A stretch of DNA of 17,011 nucleotides from CAYUBI01 sp964443005 (GTDB lineage Bacteria; Margulisbacteria; Riflemargulisbacteria; GWF2-35-9; CAYUBI01). Of the stretch, positions 1 to 6,355 are shown one piece after another. How positions within the stretch are numbered: position 1 is the stretch's first letter; each line of letters begins with the position of its first letter. The notes beneath the pieces are model-generated. The model was not told where the DNA came from. It saw nothing but the letters and a program-made list of their open reading frames with translations, and ran no database searches. The stretch is from the NCBI GenBank assembly GCA_964443005.1, contig CAYUBI010000049.1, forward strand, positions 1 through 17,011, read 5' to 3'. The position numbers were made by a program, and so were the translations under genes.

Positions 1-59
1 GCTGCATCGATCATTGTTCCATTAAAAACTTGATGCGCTAAATCTAAAAATTGTACCAC
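1..59 (-). CDS. 5' end of an unidentified gene (possibly cyclase/kynurenine formamidase family)
   Basis: An open frame runs off the left edge on the minus strand. It begins with GTG at 59, five bases after the LCP stop codon, and reads VVQFLDLAHQVFNGTMIDA. The pattern 'hydrophobic-DL-x-H-x-(hydrophobic)2-NG-x-M' resembles the N-terminus of the putative cyclase family (PF04199), but 19 residues are too few to decide. It does not look like RsfS, which often follows yqeK-lytR in Firmicutes. There is no close Shine-Dalgarno sequence; the nearest purine run lies about 14 nt upstream inside the LCP gene, so translation may depend on coupling. It is very likely co-transcribed with the LCP gene. Confidence 0.35.
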   Translation of the reverse strand, partial: MVQFLDLAHQVFNGTMIDA

Positions 60-63
60 TGAA

Positions 64-1764
64 TTATGGCAGACCTTTCCAGTCTTTACCTAGCACAATT
101 GTAATATCAAGTTTTTTATCTGGCTTATTATATGAAACAATATTCGATGGTTTAATACCCAGACGATTGGCTAATGCTACACATTCAGCTGTTTTCCCTT
201 TCCAATTCACAATCATTGTTTCGTCATAATCAGTGTGCCCAGCCATGCCGATCCATGGCACCTTATAATGATTTTGTTTTAAAAACCTAGCCAAAACTGC
301 AGCAGCGCCATTTGTATTATTGCCATTTAATATTTCAACAGATAACGGTTGCAAAGCTGCAGGAAGTACAGTAGCGATGCTCATATTCACAGACACAGTT
401 GGTGCTGCAGTTGGTTTAATGTTTGCGGTTGCAAACTGCGTTTTGACTTCAGTAGCTAGTTTAGTTGACGGCGTTGGTACAATTACAATAATTGGCTGAA
501 TAGTTGGTGGGATTTTCACTTTCGTTGTTAGTGGTACGGATGTCTTGTTCTGAGGTTTAACTGTAGTCGTCAGATTTGCTAGTGGCTTTTTGGCAGTAAC
601 AAGAATGGGTGCAGGTTTTATTTTTGTGAGTGTTTTTACTGGCTTAACTGTTTTAACTGCTTTGACCTGTACAATTGGCTTAATTAAGAGTTTTTGTTTT
701 GTTTCTGCTTTAATGGATGGTCTAGGTTTTGTCGCAATTATAACCGGTTGCTTAGCCACTGGTGCTTTGATGGGAGTTATTGGTTTTGCTAGTGCTTTTG
801 CAGGAGCTGCTGCACTTATTATTGCATTAGTTACACTAACCTGGAGCGGCTGTGTTGTTTGGGTTTCGATTAATGGTAACGGATTTATAGCATAATCCAT
901 TCCGCGCAAAACACTGTTTATCAAATGTTGTGTTCCTGTAACATCAGCAACCCAATAACTAATTCCGCCAAGTTCTTCAATTTTGCCAGGAACTGTTTTA
1001 ATATCAACATTTTTTAGAACTAGTGCACGTCGCATTTCAAAAGCAAGATTTACCATTTTTCCCATTGGAAGATTGGTATGAACACATCCAGAAATGCTTG
1101 AAATGAGCTGCGGTGCTTGTAAAAACATTCGTCGATTGATAATAGTTCTTGCTACATCCATCACAAATTCTTGTTGCCTGCGAATTCTGCCAATATCACC
1201 AGCTTCACGACGGTAGCGTAAATAGCCTAACGACTGTTCTCCTGTTAAGGTTTGTTTCCCTTTAGCCAAATTGATATATAAATCACCTTCTTTGTCTGTA
1301 TAAAACATATCTGAAGGAACATTAACGGAAATTCCGCCCAAATGATCTACAAATTGACGAACTCCATCCAGATCCAATTGAACATAATAATGAATAGGTA
1401 ATTGAAGATAATCAGAAACTGCACGGCGCAACAAGGTCACGCCACCATAAGCATAAGCATGATTAATTTTTGTCATGCCAACGCCTGGAACTTCGACGCG
1501 TGTATCGCGTGGAATCGAAAGAACTCCAACATGATTTCGTGCGGAATCTATTGAAATAACCATCATTGTATCTGAGCGTTTGACTCCAGGCGTATTATCA
1601 ACGCCCAATAATAATACGTAGTCTGTTGGCCGAATTTTGTTTTGGGGCATAATTGTTAGCAAGGTATCAATTAGCGATAATTCTGTTAGCGCAATTGCAG
1701 CAAAGAATCCAAAAAATCCAGAAATAACTGCAGTGATGACTACAGTTACAATTATTAATTTAAT
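64..1764 (-). CDS. LytR-CpsA-Psr (LCP) family cell-wall protein with C-terminal LytR_C domain
   Basis: LCP enzymes transfer undecaprenyl-linked glycopolymers onto peptidoglycan outside the membrane. Counting from the first conventional start (TTG at 1662), the LCP domain spans about residues 14-235 with typical motifs: DYVLLLGVDN, RSDTMM, SIPRDTRV, INHAYAYGG, LDLDGV and GDIGRIRRQQEF. Residues about 270-430 form a low-complexity linker rich in Lys, Pro, Thr and Val, likely extended and wall-spanning. A LytR_C domain (VEILNGNNTNGAA...) closes the protein. The TTG start would omit the membrane anchor. The frame stays open upstream to 1788 and encodes RLKPHIK followed by a strongly hydrophobic stretch (IIVTVVITAVISGFFGFFAAIAL), a classic N-in signal anchor. 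No ATG, GTG or TTG exists in that extension. The start given here is an ATT codon (1764) as a placeholder; a -1 frameshift from yqeK or a one-base sequence error are the alternatives. Confidence 0.85.
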   Translation of the reverse strand: MKLIIVTVVITAVISGFFGFFAAIALTELSLIDTLLTIMPQNKIRPTDYVLLLGVDNTPGVKRSDTMMVISIDSARNHVGVLSIPRDTRVEVPGVGMTKINHAYAYGGVTLLRRAVSDYLQLPIHYYVQLDLDGVRQFVDHLGGISVNVPSDMFYTDKEGDLYINLAKGKQTLTGEQSLGYLRYRREAGDIGRIRRQQEFVMDVARTIINRRMFLQAPQLISSISGCVHTNLPMGKMVNLAFEMRRALVLKNVDIKTVPGKIEELGGISYWVADVTGTQHLINSVLRGMDYAINPLPLIETQTTQPLQVSVTNAIISAAAPAKALAKPITPIKAPVAKQPVIIATKPRPSIKAETKQKLLIKPIVQVKAVKTVKPVKTLTKIKPAPILVTAKKPLANLTTTVKPQNKTSVPLTTKVKIPPTIQPIIVIVPTPSTKLATEVKTQFATANIKPTAAPTVSVNMSIATVLPAALQPLSVEILNGNNTNGAAAVLARFLKQNHYKVPWIGMAGHTDYDETMIVNWKGKTAECVALANRLGIKPSNIVSYNKPDKKLDITIVLGKDWKGLP

Positions 1765-1772
1765 ATGCGGCT

Positions 1773-2363
1773 TTAATCGAAATTTGGGTCACCCAACTTT
1801 AATAGATAATCATTTCTGCATCGAATGCTATCCTCATGAATGACCTTTTTGTCTTTAAGGAGATAGTCCAATGACGAATCAATCGCTAGTATAACAGCTT
1901 TATCAATGTCTTGAAAACTAATTTTTCGTACTAAATTAACTTCAGGGAATCTTCGAAGGGGTTCAGTGTAATCAGCAATAAATAAAATTTTTTCCAAAAG
2001 AGTCATGTTTGCTTTTCCAGTAACGTGAAACATGATTGCAGACAAAATACTAGTTTCCGATATTTCAAAATTGATTTTTGCAATATGTGCGCCAATGATT
2101 CCATGAAGAAGCATGGGAATGGCTCGCTCAACGGGAGACAGCACCATCTTAAGTGATTCAGCTATCGTTAATAATTCAGCATCACTATATTCGCGGGCAA
2201 TATCATGTAGTAGGCCTGCAATAGCTGCATGATCTGCTGAGGCACCATGATGCTTGGCTAATTGATGTGCAACATGTGCGACATTAAGGCTATGCTTAAA
2301 TCGAACAATAGACAGTTGGTCTGCTACACGGTTTTCAATAAATTTAAACGATGCACTTTCCAA
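1773..2363 (-). CDS. yqeK: YqeK family HD-domain hydrolase (Ap4A-hydrolase type)
   Basis: HD-superfamily metal-dependent phosphohydrolase. Characterised YqeK proteins hydrolyse diadenosine tetraphosphate symmetrically. The 196-residue length is normal. Visible signatures are RFKHSLNVA (His24), GLLHDIAREY (His53-Asp54), LLHGIIGAHIA, and the family hallmark FHVTGKANMTLLEKILFIADYTEP. The given start is TTG at 2363, but it has no nearby ribosome binding site. In the same frame an ATT at 2387 sits six bases after a perfect AGGAGG (2399-2394) and would add eight residues (MNSQLDFA). That AGGAGG also encodes Gly-Gly of the RRM gene, so it may be fortuitous. Downstream of the RRM gene and upstream of the LCP gene, matching the yqeK-lytR order common in Firmicutes. 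Its end contains a -1 slippery heptamer discussed separately. Confidence 0.9.
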   Translation of the reverse strand: MESASFKFIENRVADQLSIVRFKHSLNVAHVAHQLAKHHGASADHAAIAGLLHDIAREYSDAELLTIAESLKMVLSPVERAIPMLLHGIIGAHIAKINFEISETSILSAIMFHVTGKANMTLLEKILFIADYTEPLRRFPEVNLVRKISFQDIDKAVILAIDSSLDYLLKDKKVIHEDSIRCRNDYLLKLGDPNFD

Positions 2364-2371
2364 AGCAAAAT

Positions 2372-2605
2372 CTAGCTGAGAATTAATTCTCTTCCTCCTA
2401 GCTCATATCCTTGTAGCGCAGAAATAACCTGGTTGCGATGCGTGTCTTTTACACGAATAAATCCAAAACCACGGGATAGTCCTGTTTGCTCGTCTATTTC
2501 AACTTCAGCTTGAACTGTTTTTAGTTGAGTTTCTTCTCGTACCAAGCTAGCAAATTCAGAAGTATTCATTTCCCACGGAATATTTCCAACATAAATAGTG
2601 TTCAT
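2372..2605 (-). CDS. Small single-domain RRM RNA-binding protein
   Basis: A 77-residue protein consisting of a single RNA recognition motif and no tail. RNP2 is IYVGNIPW (residues 4-11) and RNP1 is RGFGFIRV (about residues 45-52). The fold ends in the usual beta-4 region (YELGGRELILS). Such glycine-tail-less RRM proteins occur in cyanobacteria, Bacteroidetes, some Proteobacteria and candidate phyla, where they bind single-stranded RNA; the target here is unknown. ATG at 2605 is preceded by AGGAG with seven-base spacing and by a good promoter. It is the first gene of a minus-strand operon with yqeK and the LCP gene, divergent from rpsF. Confidence 0.88.
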   Translation of the reverse strand: MNTIYVGNIPWEMNTSEFASLVREETQLKTVQAEVEIDEQTGLSRGFGFIRVKDTHRNQVISALQGYELGGRELILS

Positions 2606-2644
2606 TAGTGTTCTCCTAATTGGCGATTTGATTGTTTTCTTTCT

Positions 2645-2673
2645 ATTATAGTCAAGGTTTCAGTTTTTAGCAA
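2645..2673 (-). promoter_or_regulatory. Sigma70-type promoter for the RRM-yqeK-LCP operon
   Basis: On the minus strand, TTGCTA (2673-2668) is separated by exactly 17 bp from a perfect TATAAT (2650-2645). The predicted transcript starts about 30 nt before the RRM start codon. Seen directly; activity is inferred. Confidence 0.65.
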
Positions 2674-2709
2674 AAATGAATTTTTTTCTTAGTTTATGAA
2701 AATCAGCTA

Positions 2710-2739
2710 TTGTGGCTCCCAAATTTACCGTGCTATAAT
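2710..2739 (+). promoter_or_regulatory. Promoter of the rpsF operon (extended -10)
   Basis: Perfect TATAAT at 2734-2739, preceded by TG at 2731-2732 (TGCTATAAT, an extended -10). A weak -35 (TTGTGG, 2710-2715) lies 18 bp upstream. Transcription would begin near 2746, leaving a leader of about 50 nt before the rpsF ATG. Confidence 0.65.
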
Positions 2740-2743
2740 ATGC

Positions 2744-2772
2744 AGCCGGCGTGGCTGATATCAGCCGCATGT
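2744..2772 (+). promoter_or_regulatory. Palindromic rpsF leader, candidate S6:S18 autoregulatory RNA
   Basis: The short rpsF leader holds a perfect 14-bp palindrome GGCTGATATCAGCC (2753-2766), flanked by GC...GC and by an upstream GCCGGCG. It can fold as a compact stem-loop with an asymmetric CCG-containing 5' bulge. rpsF leaders in many bacteria bind the S6:S18 complex through a hairpin carrying a conserved CCG, so autoregulation by the encoded S6 and S18 is plausible. The match is by eye only, and the mapped transcript start would decide how much of the stem is transcribed. Confidence 0.35.
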
Positions 2773-2798
2773 AATGAACCTGTGAGGAGCCAATCAGA

Positions 2799-3170
2799 AT
2801 GCCAGCTAAGAAAACTATTGACATGCCAGTTCGCGATTATGAAGTAATTTATGTGTTACGAATTACACTGGATGCCGATGCTATTGATAAAAAAATCAGC
2901 AAATATGAAGAAATCGTGACAAAAGCAAAAGGAACCGTTGATAGTATAGAAAAATGGGGAAAGCGCGATTTGATTACTCCATTCAAGAAATTTCGATATG
3001 ATCAGTTTGGGTATTTTGTCATGATGAATTTTTCATCAACGAAAAAAGCCTTGGATGATTTAAACCATGCTTTTCGAATTGATGAGGATATGATGCGGGA
3101 TATGATTATCCTTAAGGAAATACCAAGCACTAAGCCAGTAAAGGAACGTAAACGTGGCAAATCAGAATAA
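2799..3170 (+). CDS. rpsF: 30S ribosomal protein S6
   Basis: Ribosomal protein S6 binds S18 and the central domain of 16S rRNA. The 123-residue protein has the S6 fold signatures RDYEVIYVLRITLD, the KWGKRDLITPFKKFRYDQFGYFVMMNF core and the basic tail KPVKERKRGKSE. There is a non-conserved N-terminal extension of about 11 residues (MPAKKTIDMPV). The start ATG is preceded by GAGGAG (2784-2789) with nine-base spacing. It is the first gene of the long plus-strand operon and its last 17 bases overlap the GTG start of ssb. Confidence 0.96.
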   Translation: MPAKKTIDMPVRDYEVIYVLRITLDADAIDKKISKYEEIVTKAKGTVDSIEKWGKRDLITPFKKFRYDQFGYFVMMNFSSTKKALDDLNHAFRIDEDMMRDMIILKEIPSTKPVKERKRGKSE

Positions 3171-3561
3171 AGTTATTCTTGTTGGTTGCGTTCATTCCGA
3201 TCCAGAATCAAAATTTACAACTGAGGGAACAGCACTGACTAAGTTTTCCATTATTGTTGATCGTCCCAAACGTCCGGAAGGGCCAGCGGAATCCGATGTT
3301 TTTGACGTAGTTGCATGGGCGCAACTAGCGGAGTTGTGTGGCCAATATCTTAAAAAAGGCAAAATGGCTCTCGTTGAAGGGCGTTTGCAAATACGAACTT
3401 ATGAAAATGAAACCAAAAAAACAGTATGGGTTAATGAAATTTTAGCCAGTCAAGTCGTGTTTTTGGATGGAACGTCAGGTGCGTCTGAAGCGTCTGTAGC
3501 ATCGTCTGCACAAGCCTTTAATGATGCAGTAGAGATTGCAGATGATGATGTTCCATTTTAA
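3154..3561 (+). CDS. ssb: Single-stranded DNA-binding protein with acidic C-terminal tip
   Basis: OB-fold SSB, 135 residues. It starts MANQNKVILVGCVHSDPESKFTT... and includes DVFDVVAWAQLAELCGQYLKKGKMALVEGRLQ. A short linker of about 25 residues leads to the tip ADDDVPF, the conserved acidic motif that recruits replication and repair partners. Start is GTG at 3154, eight bases after AAGGA, overlapping the end of rpsF. The position between rpsF and rpsR is the classical bacterial ssb location. It is probably the main replicative SSB, because only this copy has the interaction tip. Confidence 0.94.
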   Translation: MANQNKVILVGCVHSDPESKFTTEGTALTKFSIIVDRPKRPEGPAESDVFDVVAWAQLAELCGQYLKKGKMALVEGRLQIRTYENETKKTVWVNEILASQVVFLDGTSGASEASVASSAQAFNDAVEIADDDVPF

Positions 3562-3576
3562 GAGGAGTGCAATTTA

Positions 3577-3909
3577 ATGTATAATAAAATGTTTTTAATT
3601 GGTAACTTAACGCGTGATCCGGAGATGCGTTATACACCTAGTGGAATTGCGGTAACGCGATTCACGGTTGCGGTTAATCGGACATTTAAAAAAAATGATA
3701 CAGAAAACGAGGTTGATTTTATTAATGTTTCGGCTTGGCGAAAGCTGGGTGAAATTTGTGGGGAATACTTAAAAAAAGGCACGCCAGTTTCGATTGATGG
3801 ACGCCTTCGAATTAATCGATACCAAAAAGATGGTGAAGAGCGCTCCTACGTTGAAGTGGTGGCTGATAATATGCAGATGTTGGGCAAGAAGGGAGAACAA
3901 CATGGTTGA
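3577..3909 (+). CDS. Second SSB paralogue, OB-fold only, no acidic tip
   Basis: A 110-residue OB-fold protein that starts MYNKMFLIGNLTRDPEMRYTPSG and includes VDFINVSAWRKLGEICGEYLKKGTPVSIDGRLR. It ends right after the OB fold (MLGKKGEQHG), with no linker and no acidic DDxxF tip. It is preceded by AGAGGAG and lies 15 nt after ssb; its stop overlaps the rpsR start. It is clearly paralogous to its neighbour but divergent. Lacking the tip, it probably cannot recruit SSB partners. It may form mixed tetramers, act in competence or recombination, or serve in regulation; none of these is shown by the sequence. Confidence 0.93.
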   Translation: MYNKMFLIGNLTRDPEMRYTPSGIAVTRFTVAVNRTFKKNDTENEVDFINVSAWRKLGEICGEYLKKGTPVSIDGRLRINRYQKDGEERSYVEVVADNMQMLGKKGEQHG

Positions 3910-4159
3910 ACGTGAACGTAGTGTTAAAAAGACGCCTAGTAAATTTGCAGGTAAACGACGGCGACGTCCGTGCGCCTTTTGCATGGATAAAAATGAGCCG
4001 GAATATAAAGATATTAATCGGTTAGCAAATTTTATTACGCCACGAGGCAAAATTGTGCCAAAGCGACAGTCTGCAGTATGTCCGAAACATCAGCGGGCAT
4101 TGGCGCATTGTGTAAAGCGAGCACGACAAATTGGATTAATTCCTTATTTAGTGGATTAA
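3902..4159 (+). CDS. rpsR: 30S ribosomal protein S18 (zinc-binding C+ form)
   Basis: 85-residue S18 with core KDINRLANFITPRGKIVPKR and a basic N-terminus. It keeps Cys24, Cys27, Cys60 and His63 (CAFC...CPKH), the C+ arrangement expected to bind zinc. An upstream in-frame ATG at 3794 would add 36 residues encoded inside the second ssb. The start at 3902 is preferred because GGGAG lies about seven bases upstream and the protein then has normal S18 length. The start overlaps the ssb paralogue's stop by eight bases, implying translational coupling. S18 partners with S6, encoded three genes upstream. Confidence 0.95.
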   Translation: MVERERSVKKTPSKFAGKRRRRPCAFCMDKNEPEYKDINRLANFITPRGKIVPKRQSAVCPKHQRALAHCVKRARQIGLIPYLVD

Positions 4160-4175
4160 GCAGAAGGAGCGGTTT

Positions 4176-4718
4176 ATGGTTATGAAGGTTGTTTTATGTG
4201 AATATGATGTTCGACTTGGAGACACTGGAGATGTTGTTAATGTTGCTAATGGGTTTGCCAGAAACTTTCTTTTTCCCCAAGGAAAAGCACGTGAGGCTAC
4301 ACCTCAAAATGTGAAAAGTATTCAAAATGAATTGTGTGGAAAACGTACCAAATTAGAAAAAGAACAAAAAGAAAAAGAAGCTTTAGCTATAAAAATTAAA
4401 GATCTTGTTTTAACTTTTTCTATGGAAACCAGTTCGAGTGGTCATTTGTTCGGTACCATTACGCATGAAATGGTTGCAGCAAAAATTGAAGAGCTATCTG
4501 GTGTTCATATAGATAAAAAAAAGGTGGCATTGTCAGAGCATATCAAAACAGCAGGGAAATATAAGGCAAAAATTAAGTTTTTCTCTAAAGTAATGGTCGA
4601 GCTTCCAGTGTTAGTGAGTGAGCTTCGAGAGTCTGCAGCAGATGAAGCAGAAACAGCAACAAAACGTAGGCAACGTAGACCTCGTCAAATTGGTAATGCC
4701 CCTGAAATGGACGTCTAA
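4176..4718 (+). CDS. rplI: 50S ribosomal protein L9
   Basis: L9 N-terminal domain MKVVLCEYDVRLGDTGDVVNVANGFARNFLFPQGKA is nearly canonical. It is followed by the long connecting helix and the C-terminal rRNA-binding domain (LFGTITHEMVAAKIEE...). At 180 residues it is longer than typical L9 (about 148). The excess is a charged tail, SAADEAETATKRRQRRPRQIGNAPEMDV. ATG at 4176 is seven bases after AAGGAG; the ATG two codons later is less well spaced. Its last three codons, including the stop, lie in a perfect palindrome. Confidence 0.95.
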   Translation: MVMKVVLCEYDVRLGDTGDVVNVANGFARNFLFPQGKAREATPQNVKSIQNELCGKRTKLEKEQKEKEALAIKIKDLVLTFSMETSSSGHLFGTITHEMVAAKIEELSGVHIDKKKVALSEHIKTAGKYKAKIKFFSKVMVELPVLVSELRESAADEAETATKRRQRRPRQIGNAPEMDV

Positions 4719-4729
4719 ATTTAGACGTC
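4710..4729. repeat. 20-bp perfect palindrome across the rplI stop codon
   Basis: GACGTCTAAA followed directly by its exact reverse complement. As RNA it folds to an 8-bp stem with an AATT tetraloop. It contains the rplI stop (4716-4718) and ends seven bases before the uvrC ATG, occupying the place where a uvrC ribosome binding site should be. There is no T-tract after it, so a standard intrinsic terminator is unlikely. A translational or processing signal, or a protein-binding dyad, is more plausible. Confidence 0.75.
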
Positions 4730-4735
4730 TCGGTT

Positions 4736-6355
4736 ATGCAGCCGTTGGGGTTGGCTGATAAACTTAAACTGCTTCCACATAGTCCCGGAGTGTATTTATA
4801 TTTTGATGACGCTCATAGTATTATTTATGTAGGCAAAGCTCTTGATTTGAAAAATCGGGTATTTTCATATTTTCAACAACGGCCTCATTATTCATCAAAA
4901 ATTGAATCACTTGTTGATCGGATTCATGATTTAGATATTATTAAAACGGATACTGAGGTCGAGGCATTACTTCTTGAAAACACGCTGATTCGTAAACATC
5001 AGCCTAAATACAATTCTAGACTTAAAGATGATAAACATTTTCCATATATCAAAATTACCAATGAGCTTTTTGGTCGAGTCGTATTAACTCGGAAACGACT
5101 TCACGATCAAGCAGCATATTATGGCCCTTACACGTCAATGAAACAAGTTAATGATCTTTTAGAAGTGATTCATTCTCAGTTTCAATTGCGTCGGTGTCAT
5201 CAGGTACGTGAACAATTACATGCATGTATTTATTTTCATCTTCATCAATGTGCTGCGCCTTGTCAACATCTAATTTCGCAAATAGACTATGCTAAGCGAA
5301 TAGCGCAGGTGCATCAACTATTGCATGGACATTATCATGAACTGATGACAGAACTAGCCGTATTAATGGAGCAGGCGAGTCAAACATTATCTTTTGAAAA
5401 TGCTGCCCAGTATCGTGACCAAATTAACGCGTTAAAACAGTTATCGGCAAAACAGAAGGTTGATCAATGTAATGATAAATGTGCTGACTATATTGTTATT
5501 GTTACTTTTCGGGGATATGCTATTTTTCAGGTTTTTCATGTGATTAATGGTGATCTTACTGGAAAAGAATCGTTTCCAGTTGATATTAATAATTTGACGC
5601 CGGATTTGCTTTTACAGCAATGTCTTGAGCAATATTATGGGGAAGAAAATCGAGTAATCCCTGAAGAAATTGTTCTTGAATATCCGCCTCATAATATTCA
5701 TCTTTTGGCTGAACTTTTCATGCTACAGCAAAAAAAGCTAGTGATTATAGTGCCAAAAATAGGGTTGCAATTTAATCTTCTTGAATTAGTGAAAAAAAAC
5801 GGTATGTTTGCGCTTCGTACACAATTAAATGTAGGGGCAACGTGGGATTATGATGTTATTGCTGAGAAATTGCAACAGACCTTGGGCTTAGCCAAAATTC
5901 CTGAACGAATCATCGGAATGGACGTGTCGCATTTAAGTGGAACTAATATTGTGGCATCAGCTGTATTATTTGAACATGGACAGCCATGTAAATCTGGTTA
6001 TCGACGATTTAATATTAAATCGGTTTTAGATAACAATGATGTAGCATGTTTAAAGGAAATGGTAACTCGATATTTTTCGAATACGCAACATATCAAGCCG
6101 GATCTGTTATTAATTGATGGGGGAAAATGCCAACTAAATGCAGTGAGTGCTGCATTAATAGCTTTATCATATCCTATTGATTTTGATCTAATTTCTATAG
6201 CCAAAAAGGAAGAGCTTTTGCATATTTATCAGAGACAAGATAGTATTCAATTGGGCGGTCGGAGTCATGAGCGGCAATTGCTTCAGCGTGTTCGTGATGA
6301 AGCTCATCGATTTGCGATTACCTTTCAACGAAGTAAACGAAAAATAGCAATATAA
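4736..6355 (+). CDS. uvrC: Excinuclease ABC subunit C lacking the C-terminal HhH domain
   Basis: UvrC makes both incisions in nucleotide excision repair after UvrAB damage recognition. Domain order: GIY-YIG nuclease (GVY 18-20, IYVG 30-33, Arg41, Glu81); cysteine cluster C154/C164/C172/C176 (Fe-S ligands in E. coli UvrC); UVR/UvrB-interaction helix about 216-240; RNase H-like nuclease with Asp396 (GMDVSH), Asp435, Asp461 (LIDGGK) and His524 (RDEAHRF). The protein stops at residue 539, immediately after the RNase H-like domain, so the usual tandem helix-hairpin-helix domain (roughly 60-70 residues) is absent. This is not an obvious frameshift, because the TAA is shared with the next gene's ATG (TAATG) and that gene is intact. 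No Shine-Dalgarno precedes the ATG. Confidence 0.95.
   Translation: MQPLGLADKLKLLPHSPGVYLYFDDAHSIIYVGKALDLKNRVFSYFQQRPHYSSKIESLVDRIHDLDIIKTDTEVEALLLENTLIRKHQPKYNSRLKDDKHFPYIKITNELFGRVVLTRKRLHDQAAYYGPYTSMKQVNDLLEVIHSQFQLRRCHQVREQLHACIYFHLHQCAAPCQHLISQIDYAKRIAQVHQLLHGHYHELMTELAVLMEQASQTLSFENAAQYRDQINALKQLSAKQKVDQCNDKCADYIVIVTFRGYAIFQVFHVINGDLTGKESFPVDINNLTPDLLLQQCLEQYYGEENRVIPEEIVLEYPPHNIHLLAELFMLQQKKLVIIVPKIGLQFNLLELVKKNGMFALRTQLNVGATWDYDVIAEKLQQTLGLAKIPERIIGMDVSHLSGTNIVASAVLFEHGQPCKSGYRRFNIKSVLDNNDVACLKEMVTRYFSNTQHIKPDLLLIDGGKCQLNAVSAALIALSYPIDFDLISIAKKEELLHIYQRQDSIQLGGRSHERQLLQRVRDEAHRFAITFQRSKRKIAI

Noticed and set aside
1..63. rsfS as the gene after the LCP gene
   Set aside because: Expected from yqeK-lytR-rsfS synteny, but the visible residues VVQFLDLAHQVFNG do not resemble the RsfS N-terminus.
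590..895. 101-residue plus-strand ORF with hydrophobic translation
   Set aside because: Antisense shadow of the LCP gene's Lys/Pro-rich linker; its composition follows from complementing AAA/CCN-rich codons and it has no ribosome binding site.
3794..3901. Upstream in-frame ATG extending rpsR by 36 codons
   Set aside because: The extension is translated inside the second ssb gene in another frame, lacks conservation with S18 and has no ribosome binding site; 3902 fits.
3769..4050. 93-residue minus-strand ORF opposite rpsR
   Set aside because: Lies across the well-supported ssb paralogue and rpsR genes; no homology is visible.
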